Source of the DNA: Sulfuricella sp.
GTDB lineage: Bacteria; Pseudomonadota; Gammaproteobacteria; Burkholderiales; Sulfuricellaceae
DNA: 6,666 bases
Direction: 5' to 3'
NCBI GenBank assembly: GCA_019911785.1
Contig: JAIOJM010000073.1
Location: 1-6,666 of the forward strand
In this document: positions 1-5,169 of the stretch, one piece after another
Position numbering within the stretch: the stretch's first letter is position 1
Layout: every line of letters begins with the position of its first letter
Translations under genes and position numbers: made by a program
Notes under the pieces: model-generated
Told to the model about the DNA's origin: nothing
Seen by the model: the letters and a program-made list of their open reading frames with translations, nothing else
Databases searched by the model: none

Positions 1-2
1 CG

Positions 3-71
3 TTTACCGTACCCCTCTTCGACGAGTTTATGAAACGGATCATGCCAAACACGCCGGCGAAACGCCGATAA
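3..71 (+). CDS. Possible C-terminal tail of an upstream protein (5' partial)
   Basis: Frame 3 is open from the window edge to a TAA at 69-71. It reads as a short basic tail that includes the segment TVPLFDEFMKRIMPNTP and ends in AKRR. The stop lies 37 nt before the methyltransferase start, a spacing compatible with two genes in one operon. The composition looks like a real protein end, but 22 codons are too few to identify a family. Frame 2 is also open, from the edge to a TAA at 92-94, so the assignment is uncertain. No function is proposed. Confidence 0.4.
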   Translation, partial: FTVPLFDEFMKRIMPNTPAKRR

Positions 72-92
72 TGCGGTGCAAGGTAGTGTATT

Positions 93-101
93 AAGGCGGA
101 G
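93..101 (+). promoter_or_regulatory. Ribosome binding site of the methyltransferase
   Basis: AAGGCGGAG lies 7 nt before the ATG at 109. It decides the start: an in-frame GTG at 76 would add 11 residues with no comparable Shine-Dalgarno sequence, and would place this motif inside the coding region. Confidence 0.7.
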
Positions 102-108
102 TTTAAAA

Positions 109-705
109 ATGTCGGCTAACCATCCCGTTTCTTTTTTCGACCAGCAGTTCCAGAAACAGGTCAGCGAGCAGAGCTTTGCCCTCAACCCGTTCGAGGAGGT
201 TGCCCTGCCGTATCTGCTGGGCAGCGTGCTGGATCTCGGCTGCGGGCTGGGGAATCTGGCGGTCGAAGCGGCGCGGCGCGGCGCTTCGGTGGTGGCGGTC
301 GATGCCAGCCCGACGGCGGTGGCGCATATCCAGCGCGTGGCGGAACAGGAGAAGCTGGCACTGCAAGGGGTTCAGGCCGATCTGTCGCACTACCGGATCG
401 ATGGCCAGTACGACACCATCGTGGCGATCGGCGTGCTGATGTTCTTCGAACGGGAGCGGGCGCTGGCCTTGCTCGATGAAATCCAGCAGCACGTGAAGCC
501 CGGCGGCCGCGCCGTGATCAATGTCCTGATCGAGGGCACGACTTTTCTCGGCCTGTTCCAGCCGGGGCATTTTTACCTGTTCGGTCGCGAGGAGCTTGTG
601 CAGCGCTTTGCCGGCTGGCAGCTGCTGGAGCATGTTTATCAGACCTTCCCCGCGCCGGAGAATACCGAGAAGGTGTTTGCGACGATAGTCGCCCGGAAGG
701 TTTGA
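109..705 (+). CDS. Class I SAM-dependent methyltransferase (TehB/Methyltransf_25-like)
   Basis: A 198-residue cytoplasmic protein predicted to transfer a methyl group from S-adenosylmethionine to an unidentified small molecule. Visible directly: motif I VLDLGCGLG at residues 40-48, the glycine-rich SAM loop; AVDASP at 63-68, whose Asp65 is the expected acidic residue binding the ribose hydroxyls at the end of strand 2; and later the YDTIVAIGVLMFF segment, corresponding to strand 4, followed by KPGG, the usual motif before strand 5. The N-terminus starts with a short FFDQQF-type segment common in this group, where the first helix covers the active site. Length matches the small TehB-like and thiopurine-type enzymes. 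There is no membrane segment or signal peptide. TehB enzymes act in tellurite and selenite detoxification, but substrate cannot be read from sequence and no neighbour suggests one. The gene converges on the minus-strand cluster. Family call is firm; substrate is unknown. Confidence 0.88.
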   Translation: MSANHPVSFFDQQFQKQVSEQSFALNPFEEVALPYLLGSVLDLGCGLGNLAVEAARRGASVVAVDASPTAVAHIQRVAEQEKLALQGVQADLSHYRIDGQYDTIVAIGVLMFFERERALALLDEIQQHVKPGGRAVINVLIEGTTFLGLFQPGHFYLFGREELVQRFAGWQLLEHVYQTFPAPENTEKVFATIVARKV

Positions 706-768
706 TCCTTAAAAACAGCGTTTCACCGCAAAGGACGCGAAGGCTCGCAAGGGAAAACGACGCGTTAA

Positions 769-913
769 TTAAGGAAGCGCTGATTAAATGGCAAATCGTC
801 ATTCCGCCCCGGATTACCCCCTTCCGGGGTGACGGCCAGGCCGGAATCTAGAAAATTCAAAGCACTGGACACCGGCTTCCGCCGGTGCGACGAATTAATC
901 AGCGGTTCCTTAA
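769..913. repeat. MITE-like element with 19-bp terminal inverted repeats
   Basis: The left end TTAAGGAAGCGCTGATTAA (769-787) and right end TTAATCAGCGGTTCCTTAA (895-913) are inverted repeats with a single mismatch. Both ends finish in TTAA, so this could be either part of the terminal repeat or a 4-bp target duplication flanking a 137-bp core (773-909). The interior has further inverted repeats: ATTCCG (801-806) with CGGAAT (842-847), a 5-bp stem at 816-830 and a 7-bp stem at 870-887. It carries no transposase. The minus-strand translation of the interior contains the HRRKPVSS type of string that I recognise from spurious ORFs in dispersed bacterial repeats. A non-autonomous, dispersed intergenic element is the best reading. 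Confidence 0.65.
870..887. repeat. Perfect 7-bp hairpin inside the MITE-like element
   Basis: CACCGGC, the tetraloop TTCC, then GCCGGTG form a perfect stem of seven pairs, six of them G-C or C-G. No T run follows on either strand, so this is a structural part of the repeat and not a stand-alone terminator. A weaker 5-bp stem (ACCCC/GGGGT) lies at 816-830. Confidence 0.7.
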
Positions 914-961
914 GCCTTTTGAGTTCTTGAATTCCTTCGCGTCCCTTGCGTCCTTTGCGGT

Positions 962-1585
962 TCAATGGTTTTTTCCAGGTTCAGGTGTTTCTTCGGATAG
1001 CTTCCCGATCTGCCGGTCGTGCATCCTGCCCAGCAAAGCCAGCGCGGCGATGGTGCCGATCAGCGCATAAGCCATGTCCGACTGGGTATCCCAGGCATAG
1101 CCCTGCGTTCCGAGAAAGGCCTCGGCCGCTTCTTCCGACGCCAGCGCTACCCACCATTCGACCAATTCGTACAGCGCACTGATCGCCAGGCAGATGCTTG
1201 CGACGATGAAGAACAGCCACTTCCCCGATGCGACCACGGCATTGCGGATCAGGATTTCCCGCGCCACGATGGCCGGGACGAAGCCCTGGGCGAGGTGGCC
1301 GAGCTTGTCGTAATTGTTTCTCTGCCAGCCGAAATAATCCCTGAGCGGGTCGAGCAGGGGCGTTTCGGCATAGGTGTAATGCCCGCCGATCATCAGGATC
1401 AGGCAGTGAATCAGGATCAGGAAATAGGCCAGGGGCGTGAAGGGGAAGCGGCGGCGCGTGGCCGCCAGCAGCACGAAGGCGATCATTGCCGGCAGGACTT
1501 CGAGCAGCCAGGTGAGGGTATCCTTGGGGTGGGTGCCCGACCAGATCAGGGTGGCGAAATAGACCGTGACCCAGAGTGCGGCCAT
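962..1585 (-). CDS. YjdF/DUF2238 family inner-membrane protein
   Basis: A 207-residue integral membrane protein resembling E. coli YjdF (DUF2238), of unknown biochemical role. Family hallmarks visible: GGHYTYAETP at residues 67-76, RNNYDKLGHLAQGFVPA at 89-105 followed by ARE at 108-110, ALYELVEWW at 137-145, and QGYAWDTQSDM at 161-171. Hydrophobic segments lie at about 4-17, 31-42, 53-67, 123-146 and 170-187, giving roughly five or six helices. The ATG at 1585 is chosen because it gives near the family's usual length of about 200 residues and starts just before the first helix. An in-frame TTG at 1615 would add 10 polar residues and overlap the upstream gene by 17 nt; neither start has a strong Shine-Dalgarno sequence. 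It is the last gene of the minus-strand run, 13 nt after its neighbour. Its stop codon and last residues (KNH) lie inside the right end of the CGCAAAG repeat. Confidence 0.85.
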   Translation of the reverse strand: MAALWVTVYFATLIWSGTHPKDTLTWLLEVLPAMIAFVLLAATRRRFPFTPLAYFLILIHCLILMIGGHYTYAETPLLDPLRDYFGWQRNNYDKLGHLAQGFVPAIVAREILIRNAVVASGKWLFFIVASICLAISALYELVEWWVALASEEAAEAFLGTQGYAWDTQSDMAYALIGTIAALALLGRMHDRQIGKLSEETPEPGKNH

Positions 1586-1598
1586 GGCGGGAGTGGAT

Positions 1599-1844
1599 TT
1601 ATTCGGTCTGATCAACGCTGTCCCACGGTTCCAGCTTGTAGCGTGGCGGCTTGCTCATCAGATAGAGCACGATGCCGCAGCTGAGGAAGAACAGGGTGGT
1701 GGCGAACATGCTGGCGGTGACGACATCGCCGCTGCCGCGCGTGGCCAGGAGATAGATGAGGATCGCCAGGCTCACGACCATGCTGAAGAACGAGGCGACG
1801 GCGAAGCCGAAAGCGATTTTTCTGCCGATGGTGCGGGGGGTCAT
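1599..1844 (-). CDS. Small two-helix membrane protein, unknown function
   Basis: An 81-residue protein. After a short basic N-terminus (MTPRTIGRK) there are two hydrophobic segments, about residues 11-34 and 43-64, joined by a short loop containing TRGSGD. The C-terminal tail is polar and partly acidic (KPPRYKLEPWDSVDQTE). The basic N-terminus and the C-terminal tail following two helices are consistent with both ends facing the cytoplasm. The start is supported by AAGGAA 5 nt upstream of the ATG. It sits between the Dabb-family gene (31 nt upstream) and the YjdF-like gene (13 nt downstream), so it is probably co-transcribed with both. I do not recognise the family, and no catalytic or metal-binding motif is visible. 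Confidence 0.7.
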   Translation of the reverse strand: MTPRTIGRKIAFGFAVASFFSMVVSLAILIYLLATRGSGDVVTASMFATTLFFLSCGIVLYLMSKPPRYKLEPWDSVDQTE

Positions 1845-1849
1845 TGAGG

Positions 1850-1855
1850 TTCCTT
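1850..1855 (-). promoter_or_regulatory. Ribosome binding site of the 81-residue membrane protein
   Basis: On the minus strand AAGGAA lies 5 nt before the ATG at 1844. It supports this short gene as real, since the length alone is weak evidence. Confidence 0.6.
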
Positions 1856-1875
1856 GGTTGGGTTAATCAGGGGAT

Positions 1876-2172
1876 TCAGGCTTCGTAGTCGACTACGCGG
1901 CGCTCGCCGCGGACCGACTTCACGAAGGGGACGACCTCGTTGTGCGCGGGGTGTGCCTGGTAGGCCTGCAGCGCGGCATTGCTCTCGAATTCGGAGTACA
2001 GCACCACGTCGGAGGATTCATTTTCCTTGCTGAAATCGATGCCGACTTCCAGCTTGAGCAGGCCGGGGATGCGGCCGTTGAGGCTTTCCAGCTGGCGCTT
2101 CAGTTCCTGCGCGTTGGCCGCCTTGTCGCCAGCATCTTCCCGCAGCCGCCACATGACGATGTGCTTGATCAT
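1876..2172 (-). CDS. Dabb family protein (stress-responsive A/B barrel domain)
   Basis: A 98-residue single-domain protein of the Dabb (dimeric alpha/beta barrel) superfamily. It shows the characteristic opening MIKHIVMWRLRE (residues 1-12), the central PGLLKLEVGIDF (36-47) and the late block YQAHPAHNEVVPFVKSV (71-87) ending in VVDYE (93-97). Family members are ferredoxin-like folds that dimerise; plant relatives include stress-induced HS1-type proteins and olivetolic acid cyclase, but most bacterial members have no known reaction. The ATG at 2172 is preferred over the adjacent in-frame GTG at 2175 because AAGGAAG lies 7 nt upstream and the opening matches the family. The start shares its A with the TGA of the preceding gene (TGATG), which indicates translational coupling. 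Family call is firm, function unknown. Confidence 0.88.
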   Translation of the reverse strand: MIKHIVMWRLREDAGDKAANAQELKRQLESLNGRIPGLLKLEVGIDFSKENESSDVVLYSEFESNAALQAYQAHPAHNEVVPFVKSVRGERRVVDYEA

Positions 2173-2771
2173 CACTTTTCTTCCTTTTCGGCGCTGCCGA
2201 AATCGCAGCGGATATTTTTCAGTTCATTGCGATAGGTGCTCCCATCGCCGTAATCGGTGAAGCGGCTGTAGCGCGAATGAGCCTGAAGTATGCGCTGGGC
2301 GTGCTTGATCGGGCACCAGTACTGCTCCGTCCGCGCCACGATTTCCTTGGCGTAGGACATCAGGCCATTGGCGTAGGAGCAATAGCCGCAGTTGATCTTC
2401 TCGAGGAGGTTCAGGTAGGCGAGGTCCTGATGGTCGAAGATCAGGTAGTCGCTGCGCCTGACCTTGGGAATGCCGTAAATCGGGAAACAGATCAGCTGGT
2501 ACAGAAAGACGAACGCATCCAGCAGCAACAGCGGGAAAATCATCGGATAAATGATCGGTGCGGTGAAGATATGGCGCGGTTTGGCATGCAGGACGTAGCG
2601 CAGCAGGTTGCTCCTGAGCTGCCTATGCTTCAGCAGGACTTCATTTTCGAAAAGAGCCTTGCGGTTTTCCAGGCTGAAGCGCAGCTCGTCCCGTTTTTTG
2701 GCGAGCTCGAGTTCAAGTTCTTCCTCGAGTCCCCTGATCCGCTCGATCAGTTCACTGATCTGCGGCGTCAT
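2172..2771 (-). CDS. Coiled-coil membrane protein with CxxC and CxxxH motifs, unknown function
   Basis: A 199-residue protein with three visible parts. Residues 4-60 are highly charged with a heptad-like pattern rich in Glu, Leu and Lys/Arg, most likely a coiled coil. Residues 68-100 are hydrophobic (one long or two short membrane segments, with prolines at 72, 76 and 80), ending in FPIYGIPKV. The soluble C-terminal domain holds NCGYCSYANG (C128, C131) and QYWCPIKHA (C153, H157), spaced as a possible metal or cluster site. I recognise this layout only as a conserved hypothetical protein of betaproteobacteria, without assigned function. The ATG lies 3 nt after the TAG of the TIGR02647-family gene and lacks a clear Shine-Dalgarno sequence, so translation probably depends on coupling. 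It overlaps the following Dabb gene by one base. A redox or metal-binding membrane role is inference. Confidence 0.75.
   Translation of the reverse strand: MTPQISELIERIRGLEEELELELAKKRDELRFSLENRKALFENEVLLKHRQLRSNLLRYVLHAKPRHIFTAPIIYPMIFPLLLLDAFVFLYQLICFPIYGIPKVRRSDYLIFDHQDLAYLNLLEKINCGYCSYANGLMSYAKEIVARTEQYWCPIKHAQRILQAHSRYSRFTDYGDGSTYRNELKNIRCDFGSAEKEEK
2180..2186 (-). promoter_or_regulatory. Ribosome binding site of the Dabb-family gene
   Basis: On the minus strand AAGGAAG, 7 nt before the ATG at 2172, lies inside the last codons of the upstream membrane-protein gene (the AEKEEK tail). It favours the ATG over the GTG at 2175. Confidence 0.65.
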
Positions 2772-2774
2772 CGG

Positions 2775-3026
2775 CTATTTTGCGGTGAGTATGGTCAGCG
2801 TCGCCTGCAGCGCTTCCGCCACTTCGCGGCCAAGCGCGGTGAGGTAGCCGCCGTCGGCCAGGGTCACCAGTTTCTTGTCGTGCAGCCGCTGCACTGCGGC
2901 GATCACCGCGGGCTCGGCATCCTTGTGCACCTTGATGCCTTCCTGCATGGTGTCGAGGTCGTAGTGGGCGAGGAAGTTCAGTTCTGCGACGAGGTCGGGG
3001 GTCAGTTTTGGAGGTGGTATCAACAT
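2775..3026 (-). CDS. TIGR02647-family small protein
   Basis: An 83-residue soluble protein. It resembles the small proteobacterial family TIGR02647: LTPDLVAELNFLAHYDL (residues 8-24), MQEGIKVHKDAEP (27-39), AVQRLHDKKLVTLADGGYLT (44-63) and an alpha-helical end. The arrangement, with a helical first half, then LHDKKLVT and a DGGYLTALG turn, looks like a winged-helix fold of the type where a bottom-scoring DNA- or protein-binding role is often suggested, but that is inference; the family has no established function. The ATG at 3026 is supported by AAAGG 6 nt upstream. The reading frame stays open far upstream through the whole rlmL-like gene, but that extension is arginine- and proline-rich nonsense in another frame. 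It lies 26 nt after the rlmL-like gene and 3 nt before the Cys-motif membrane protein. Confidence 0.82.
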   Translation of the reverse strand: MLIPPPKLTPDLVAELNFLAHYDLDTMQEGIKVHKDAEPAVIAAVQRLHDKKLVTLADGGYLTALGREVAEALQATLTILTAK

Positions 3027-3032
3027 GGTGTG

Positions 3033-3037
3033 CCTTT
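3033..3037 (-). promoter_or_regulatory. Ribosome binding site fixing the start of the TIGR02647-family gene
   Basis: On the minus strand AAAGG lies 6 nt before the ATG at 3026. It fixes the start of a gene whose frame otherwise remains open for more than a kilobase upstream. Confidence 0.6.
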
Positions 3038-3052
3038 CTGGGAAGTTTGTGG

Positions 3053-4252
3053 CTATTGTGGCACGGAAACAGGCTCTGCTCCATCCGGCCCGTCTTCTTT
3101 TTTCACCTTGCGGTTCGATCCGGCCACCATGTCGTACACGAACAGGCGGCAATCCAGCGCGCCGTTGAAAAGTGGGATGCGGCGCGACACCGAAAGCCGG
3201 ATCAGTTTGGCCAGGCGCATGTCCGCGCTGAGGAAGCAGGCGCGCCAGCCGCCGAATTTCTGCTTGAGCAGGTCGCCGATTTTGGGGTAGAGCCGCGCCA
3301 TTTCTTCCTGCTCGCCGATGCGCACGGCGTAGGGCGGGTTGGCGACCAGCACGCCGGTCGGCGCGGGCGGCGTGACGTCGAGCAGGTTGATCTGCTTCAG
3401 GGTCACCACTTCCTCCAGCCCGGCGGCATCCAGGTTGGCGCGTGCCGCTATCAGCACGGTGCTGGAAACGTCGCTGCCGTAGATCGGCAAGGGCGTTTTC
3501 GGCAGCTCCGCCGCGGCGGCTTCCTGGTAGATCGCATCCCAGGTCGCAGCATCGAAATTTTTCATCTGTTCGAAAGCGAACCAGCGTTCCGAACCGGGCG
3601 CGATGTTGAGCGCCATCTGTGCGGCCTCGATGAGGAAGGTGCCGCTGCCGCACATCGGGTCGATCAGCGGCATCCCCGGCTGCCAGCCGGCGAGATGCAA
3701 AATTCCCGCTGCCAGGTTTTCGCGCAGCGGCGCTTCGCCCTGCTCCTTGCGGTAGCCGCGCTTGAACAGCGCCTCGCCGGAGGTGTCGAGGTAAAGCGAC
3801 ACCCGGTCTGCGGTGAGAAAGGCGTACACCCGCATGTCCGGCGCGGCGGTATCGATGCTCGGCCGTTCGCCGCCGGCTTTGCGGAACTTGTCGCAGATGG
3901 CGTCTTTGATTTTCAGGGTGACGAAATCCAGGCTGCGCAGGGGGCACTTGATCGCGCTGACCTTGACGCGAAAAGTCTGTTCGACATTGAAATAGCTCGG
4001 CCAGGGCAGGGCCAGGGCGGCGCGGAAGATATCCTCCTCGCTGCGGTAAGGCTGTTCGACCAATTTCCACAGGACGCGGCTGGCGACCCGGCTCCACAGG
4101 TTGACGCGATAGCACAGTGCCAGGTCGCCGGCAAAGCCGACGCCGCCGTCGGTGGGTTCGATGGCGGCAGCGCCGAGCTTTTCCAGTTCGGTGGCCAGAG
4201 GAGCTTCCAGGCCGCGTGGGCAGGGGGCGAAATAGTGTTGGGGGGCATCCAT
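3053..4252 (-). CDS. rlmL: THUMP-domain RNA methyltransferase, RlmL-type (23S rRNA guanine-N2)
   Basis: A 399-residue cytoplasmic enzyme related to the N-terminal half of E. coli RlmL/YcbY, which makes m2G2445 in 23S rRNA. The N-terminal part opens with YFAPCPRGLEAPLATEL (residues 7-23), typical of this family, and residues about 45-155 correspond to the THUMP RNA-binding domain. The Rossmann-fold catalytic domain follows: DPMCGSGT (198-205) is the SAM-binding motif I, GSD (259-261) ends strand 2, and NPPY (305-308) is the motif IV characteristic of N-methyltransferases acting on a planar exocyclic amine. The RlmK half found fused in enterobacteria is absent; the protein ends in a charged tail after VYDMVAG. 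A single-domain form is common outside gammaproteobacteria. The ATG is preceded by AGGA with 7-nt spacing. First gene of the six-gene run, 26 nt before the TIGR02647-family gene. The exact modified base is inferred from homology. Confidence 0.88.
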   Translation of the reverse strand: MDAPQHYFAPCPRGLEAPLATELEKLGAAAIEPTDGGVGFAGDLALCYRVNLWSRVASRVLWKLVEQPYRSEEDIFRAALALPWPSYFNVEQTFRVKVSAIKCPLRSLDFVTLKIKDAICDKFRKAGGERPSIDTAAPDMRVYAFLTADRVSLYLDTSGEALFKRGYRKEQGEAPLRENLAAGILHLAGWQPGMPLIDPMCGSGTFLIEAAQMALNIAPGSERWFAFEQMKNFDAATWDAIYQEAAAAELPKTPLPIYGSDVSSTVLIAARANLDAAGLEEVVTLKQINLLDVTPPAPTGVLVANPPYAVRIGEQEEMARLYPKIGDLLKQKFGGWRACFLSADMRLAKLIRLSVSRRIPLFNGALDCRLFVYDMVAGSNRKVKKEDGPDGAEPVSVPQ

Positions 4253-4259
4253 GGATAAG

Positions 4260-4263
4260 TCCT
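4260..4263 (-). promoter_or_regulatory. Ribosome binding site of the rlmL-like gene
   Basis: On the minus strand AGGA lies 7 nt before the ATG at 4252, just after the T6 run that closes the repeat at 4266-4366. I see no convincing -35/-10 pair in the 128 nt between nodJ and this gene. Confidence 0.5.
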
Positions 4264-4265
4264 AG

Positions 4266-4366
4266 AAAAAACGGTTTAACCGCAAAGGCGCAAAGACGCA
4301 AAGATCACTTGAACAAGAAGCCCATGTTAAATCGCTCTTCCTTGGCGCCTTTGCGTCTTTGCGGTT
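4266..4366 (-). terminator. Candidate terminator downstream of the hydrolase-nodI-nodJ unit
   Basis: A minus-strand transcript leaving nodJ (stop 4383-4381) enters the repeat 14 nt later. It would form a hairpin from arms 4366-4341 and 4303-4278 (23 of 26 positions complementary, 37-nt loop), then AAACCG, then six U (complement of 4271-4266). The 6-nt gap between stem and U run is longer than in textbook terminators, so efficiency is uncertain. The rlmL-like start codon lies a further 13 nt downstream. Confidence 0.4.
4278..4366. repeat. CGCAAAG-type inverted repeat pair, second copy
   Basis: The left arm (4278-4303) is AACCGCAAAGG followed by two more CGCAAAG units at 8-nt spacing. The right arm (4341-4366), read on the minus strand, is the same 26 bases with three differences. 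A 37-nt spacer (4304-4340) separates them, with no internal gene. The similarity to the right end of the first copy extends outward through an A6 run: 4266-4288 matches the reverse complement of 952-974 at 20 of 23 positions. This repeat fills most of the intergenic region between the nodJ-like and rlmL-like genes. Confidence 0.85.
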
Positions 4367-4380
4367 CATGTATTTGCGGG

Positions 4381-5166
4381 TTATTTCAATAACCGCCGCC
4401 GGGTCAGCACCAGCGCGATATAAAAACCGACGCCGCCATAGGCGAGCAGCGCCACAACGTGAGCGAGCACTTGCTGCGGTGCACCGCCCTGCACCAGCGG
4501 CCGGGCCAGTGCGATGGCATGGGTCAGCGGGAGCCAGGCCGATATTGTTTGCAGCCATGGCGGCAGCTGGTCGACCGGATAGAACACGCCGCACAGCAGC
4601 ACCATCGGCGTGATCACCAGGGTGAAGTAATACATGAAAAAATCATAGTTGGGCGAAAGCGCGTTCATCACCAGCCCCATGCCGGAAAAGCAGAAACCGA
4701 TCAGGATGATCAGCGGGATCAGCCACAGGGTCTGGCCGAAACTCGCCAGGCCCAGCGCCCAGACGATGACCAGGATCGCCAGGCCGGAGAGCAGGCTCTT
4801 GCTGGTGGCCCAGAGCAGTTCGGCGAGCAGCACGTCGTCCAGGGTCAGCGGCGCGTTGAGGATGGCCTCCCAGGTTTTCTGCACGTGCATGCGCGAAAAG
4901 CCCGAGTAGAGTACCTCGAAAGTGGCGCTGTTCATGGTGCTGTAGCACACCGTGCCGGCGGCGAGGAAGGTCAGGTAGGGCACGCCGCCCACTTCGGGCA
5001 GCAGGCCGCCCAGCCCGTAACCCAGGCCCAGCATGTAGAACGCCGGGTCGGCCAGATTGCCGAGGATGGAGGGGATGGCGAGCTTGCGCCATACCAGGAA
5101 ATTGCGCCGCCATACCGGGATGAAGCGCAGGCTCAGGGTGGGCAGGCGGAAATATTGGGTTTTCAT
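4381..5166 (-). CDS. nodJ: ABC-2 type transporter permease, NodJ family
   Basis: A 261-residue inner-membrane permease that pairs with the NodI-type ATPase encoded just upstream. About six hydrophobic segments are visible (residues ~35-57, 62-85, 117-140, 144-169, 175-197 and 233-255), the usual ABC-2 layout. NodJ-like features include LADPAFYMLGLGYGLGG (38-54), the cytoplasmic stretch TWEAILNAPLTLDD (98-111) preceding the third helix, and GVFYPVDQLPPWLQ (193-206) followed by LPLTHAIALARPL (212-224), the conserved ABC-2 block before the last helix. In rhizobia NodIJ exports lipochitin oligosaccharides; non-rhizobial betaproteobacterial homologues have an unknown substrate, and no nod biosynthesis genes are present here. 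The ATG lies 3 nt after the ATPase stop without a visible Shine-Dalgarno, suggesting translational coupling. The stop is 14 nt from the second CGCAAAG repeat. Confidence 0.9.
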   Translation of the reverse strand: MKTQYFRLPTLSLRFIPVWRRNFLVWRKLAIPSILGNLADPAFYMLGLGYGLGGLLPEVGGVPYLTFLAAGTVCYSTMNSATFEVLYSGFSRMHVQKTWEAILNAPLTLDDVLLAELLWATSKSLLSGLAILVIVWALGLASFGQTLWLIPLIILIGFCFSGMGLVMNALSPNYDFFMYYFTLVITPMVLLCGVFYPVDQLPPWLQTISAWLPLTHAIALARPLVQGGAPQQVLAHVVALLAYGGVGFYIALVLTRRRLLK

Positions 5167-5169
5167 TGT

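Larger units (their letters stand above)
725..962. repeat. CGCAAAG-type inverted repeat pair (outer arms)
   Basis: The left arm (725-753) begins ACCGCAAAGGACGC and continues with imperfect 8-9-nt CGCRARG units. The right arm (934-962) is its reverse complement: positions 948-961 match the first 14 bases exactly, and the remainder is diverged. The arms enclose about 180 nt, most of it the inner element at 769-913. The same repeat family occurs at 4278-4303 and 4341-4366. Repeats of this ACCGCAAAGNCGCAAAG kind are, to my knowledge, widespread in proteobacterial intergenic regions, where they often give spurious ORFs. The region 706-961 has no credible gene. Confidence 0.8.
711..974. terminator. 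Candidate bidirectional terminator between convergent genes
   Basis: The methyltransferase (stop 703-705) and the YjdF-like gene (stop 964-962) converge on this stretch. A plus-strand transcript would carry the two long CGCAAAG arms (725-753 and 934-962) as an imperfect hairpin, then CAATGG, then six U (969-974). A minus-strand transcript would end the same arms with a run of five U (complement of 711-715), although that run is 9 nt from the arm. The 180-nt spacer between arms is very long for a classical Rho-independent terminator, so function is inference. The same arm and T6 arrangement recurs at 4266-4366. Confidence 0.35.

Noticed and set aside
76..108. GTG start at 76 for the methyltransferase
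   Set aside because: The extension would run through the strong Shine-Dalgarno at 93-101 and adds 11 residues outside the family pattern.
725..962. CRISPR-like array made of the short CGCAAAG units
   Set aside because: The units are 8-9 nt, contiguous, imperfect and arranged as inverted arms; there are no regularly spaced unique spacers and no cas genes.
765..965. A 66-codon minus-strand frame containing HRRKPVSS and LNFLDSGL
   Set aside because: It lies wholly inside the nested repeats. Such strings are translations of dispersed intergenic repeats and not proteins.
3008..4258. A 416-codon plus-strand frame opposite the rlmL-like gene
   Set aside because: It mirrors the codon structure of the methyltransferase on the other strand and shows no family motif.
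2775..4301. A 508-codon minus-strand frame covering rlmL and the TIGR02647-family gene
   Set aside because: It runs in a different frame from the well-supported RlmL-type protein and its upstream part is arginine- and proline-rich without any domain. Only the last 83 codons, from the ATG at 3026, form a real protein; the rest is a high-GC open frame.
4253..4380. A promoter for the rlmL-like operon in the intergenic region
   Set aside because: Only poor -35/-10 matches are found, overlapping the repeat arms, so no specific promoter can be supported.
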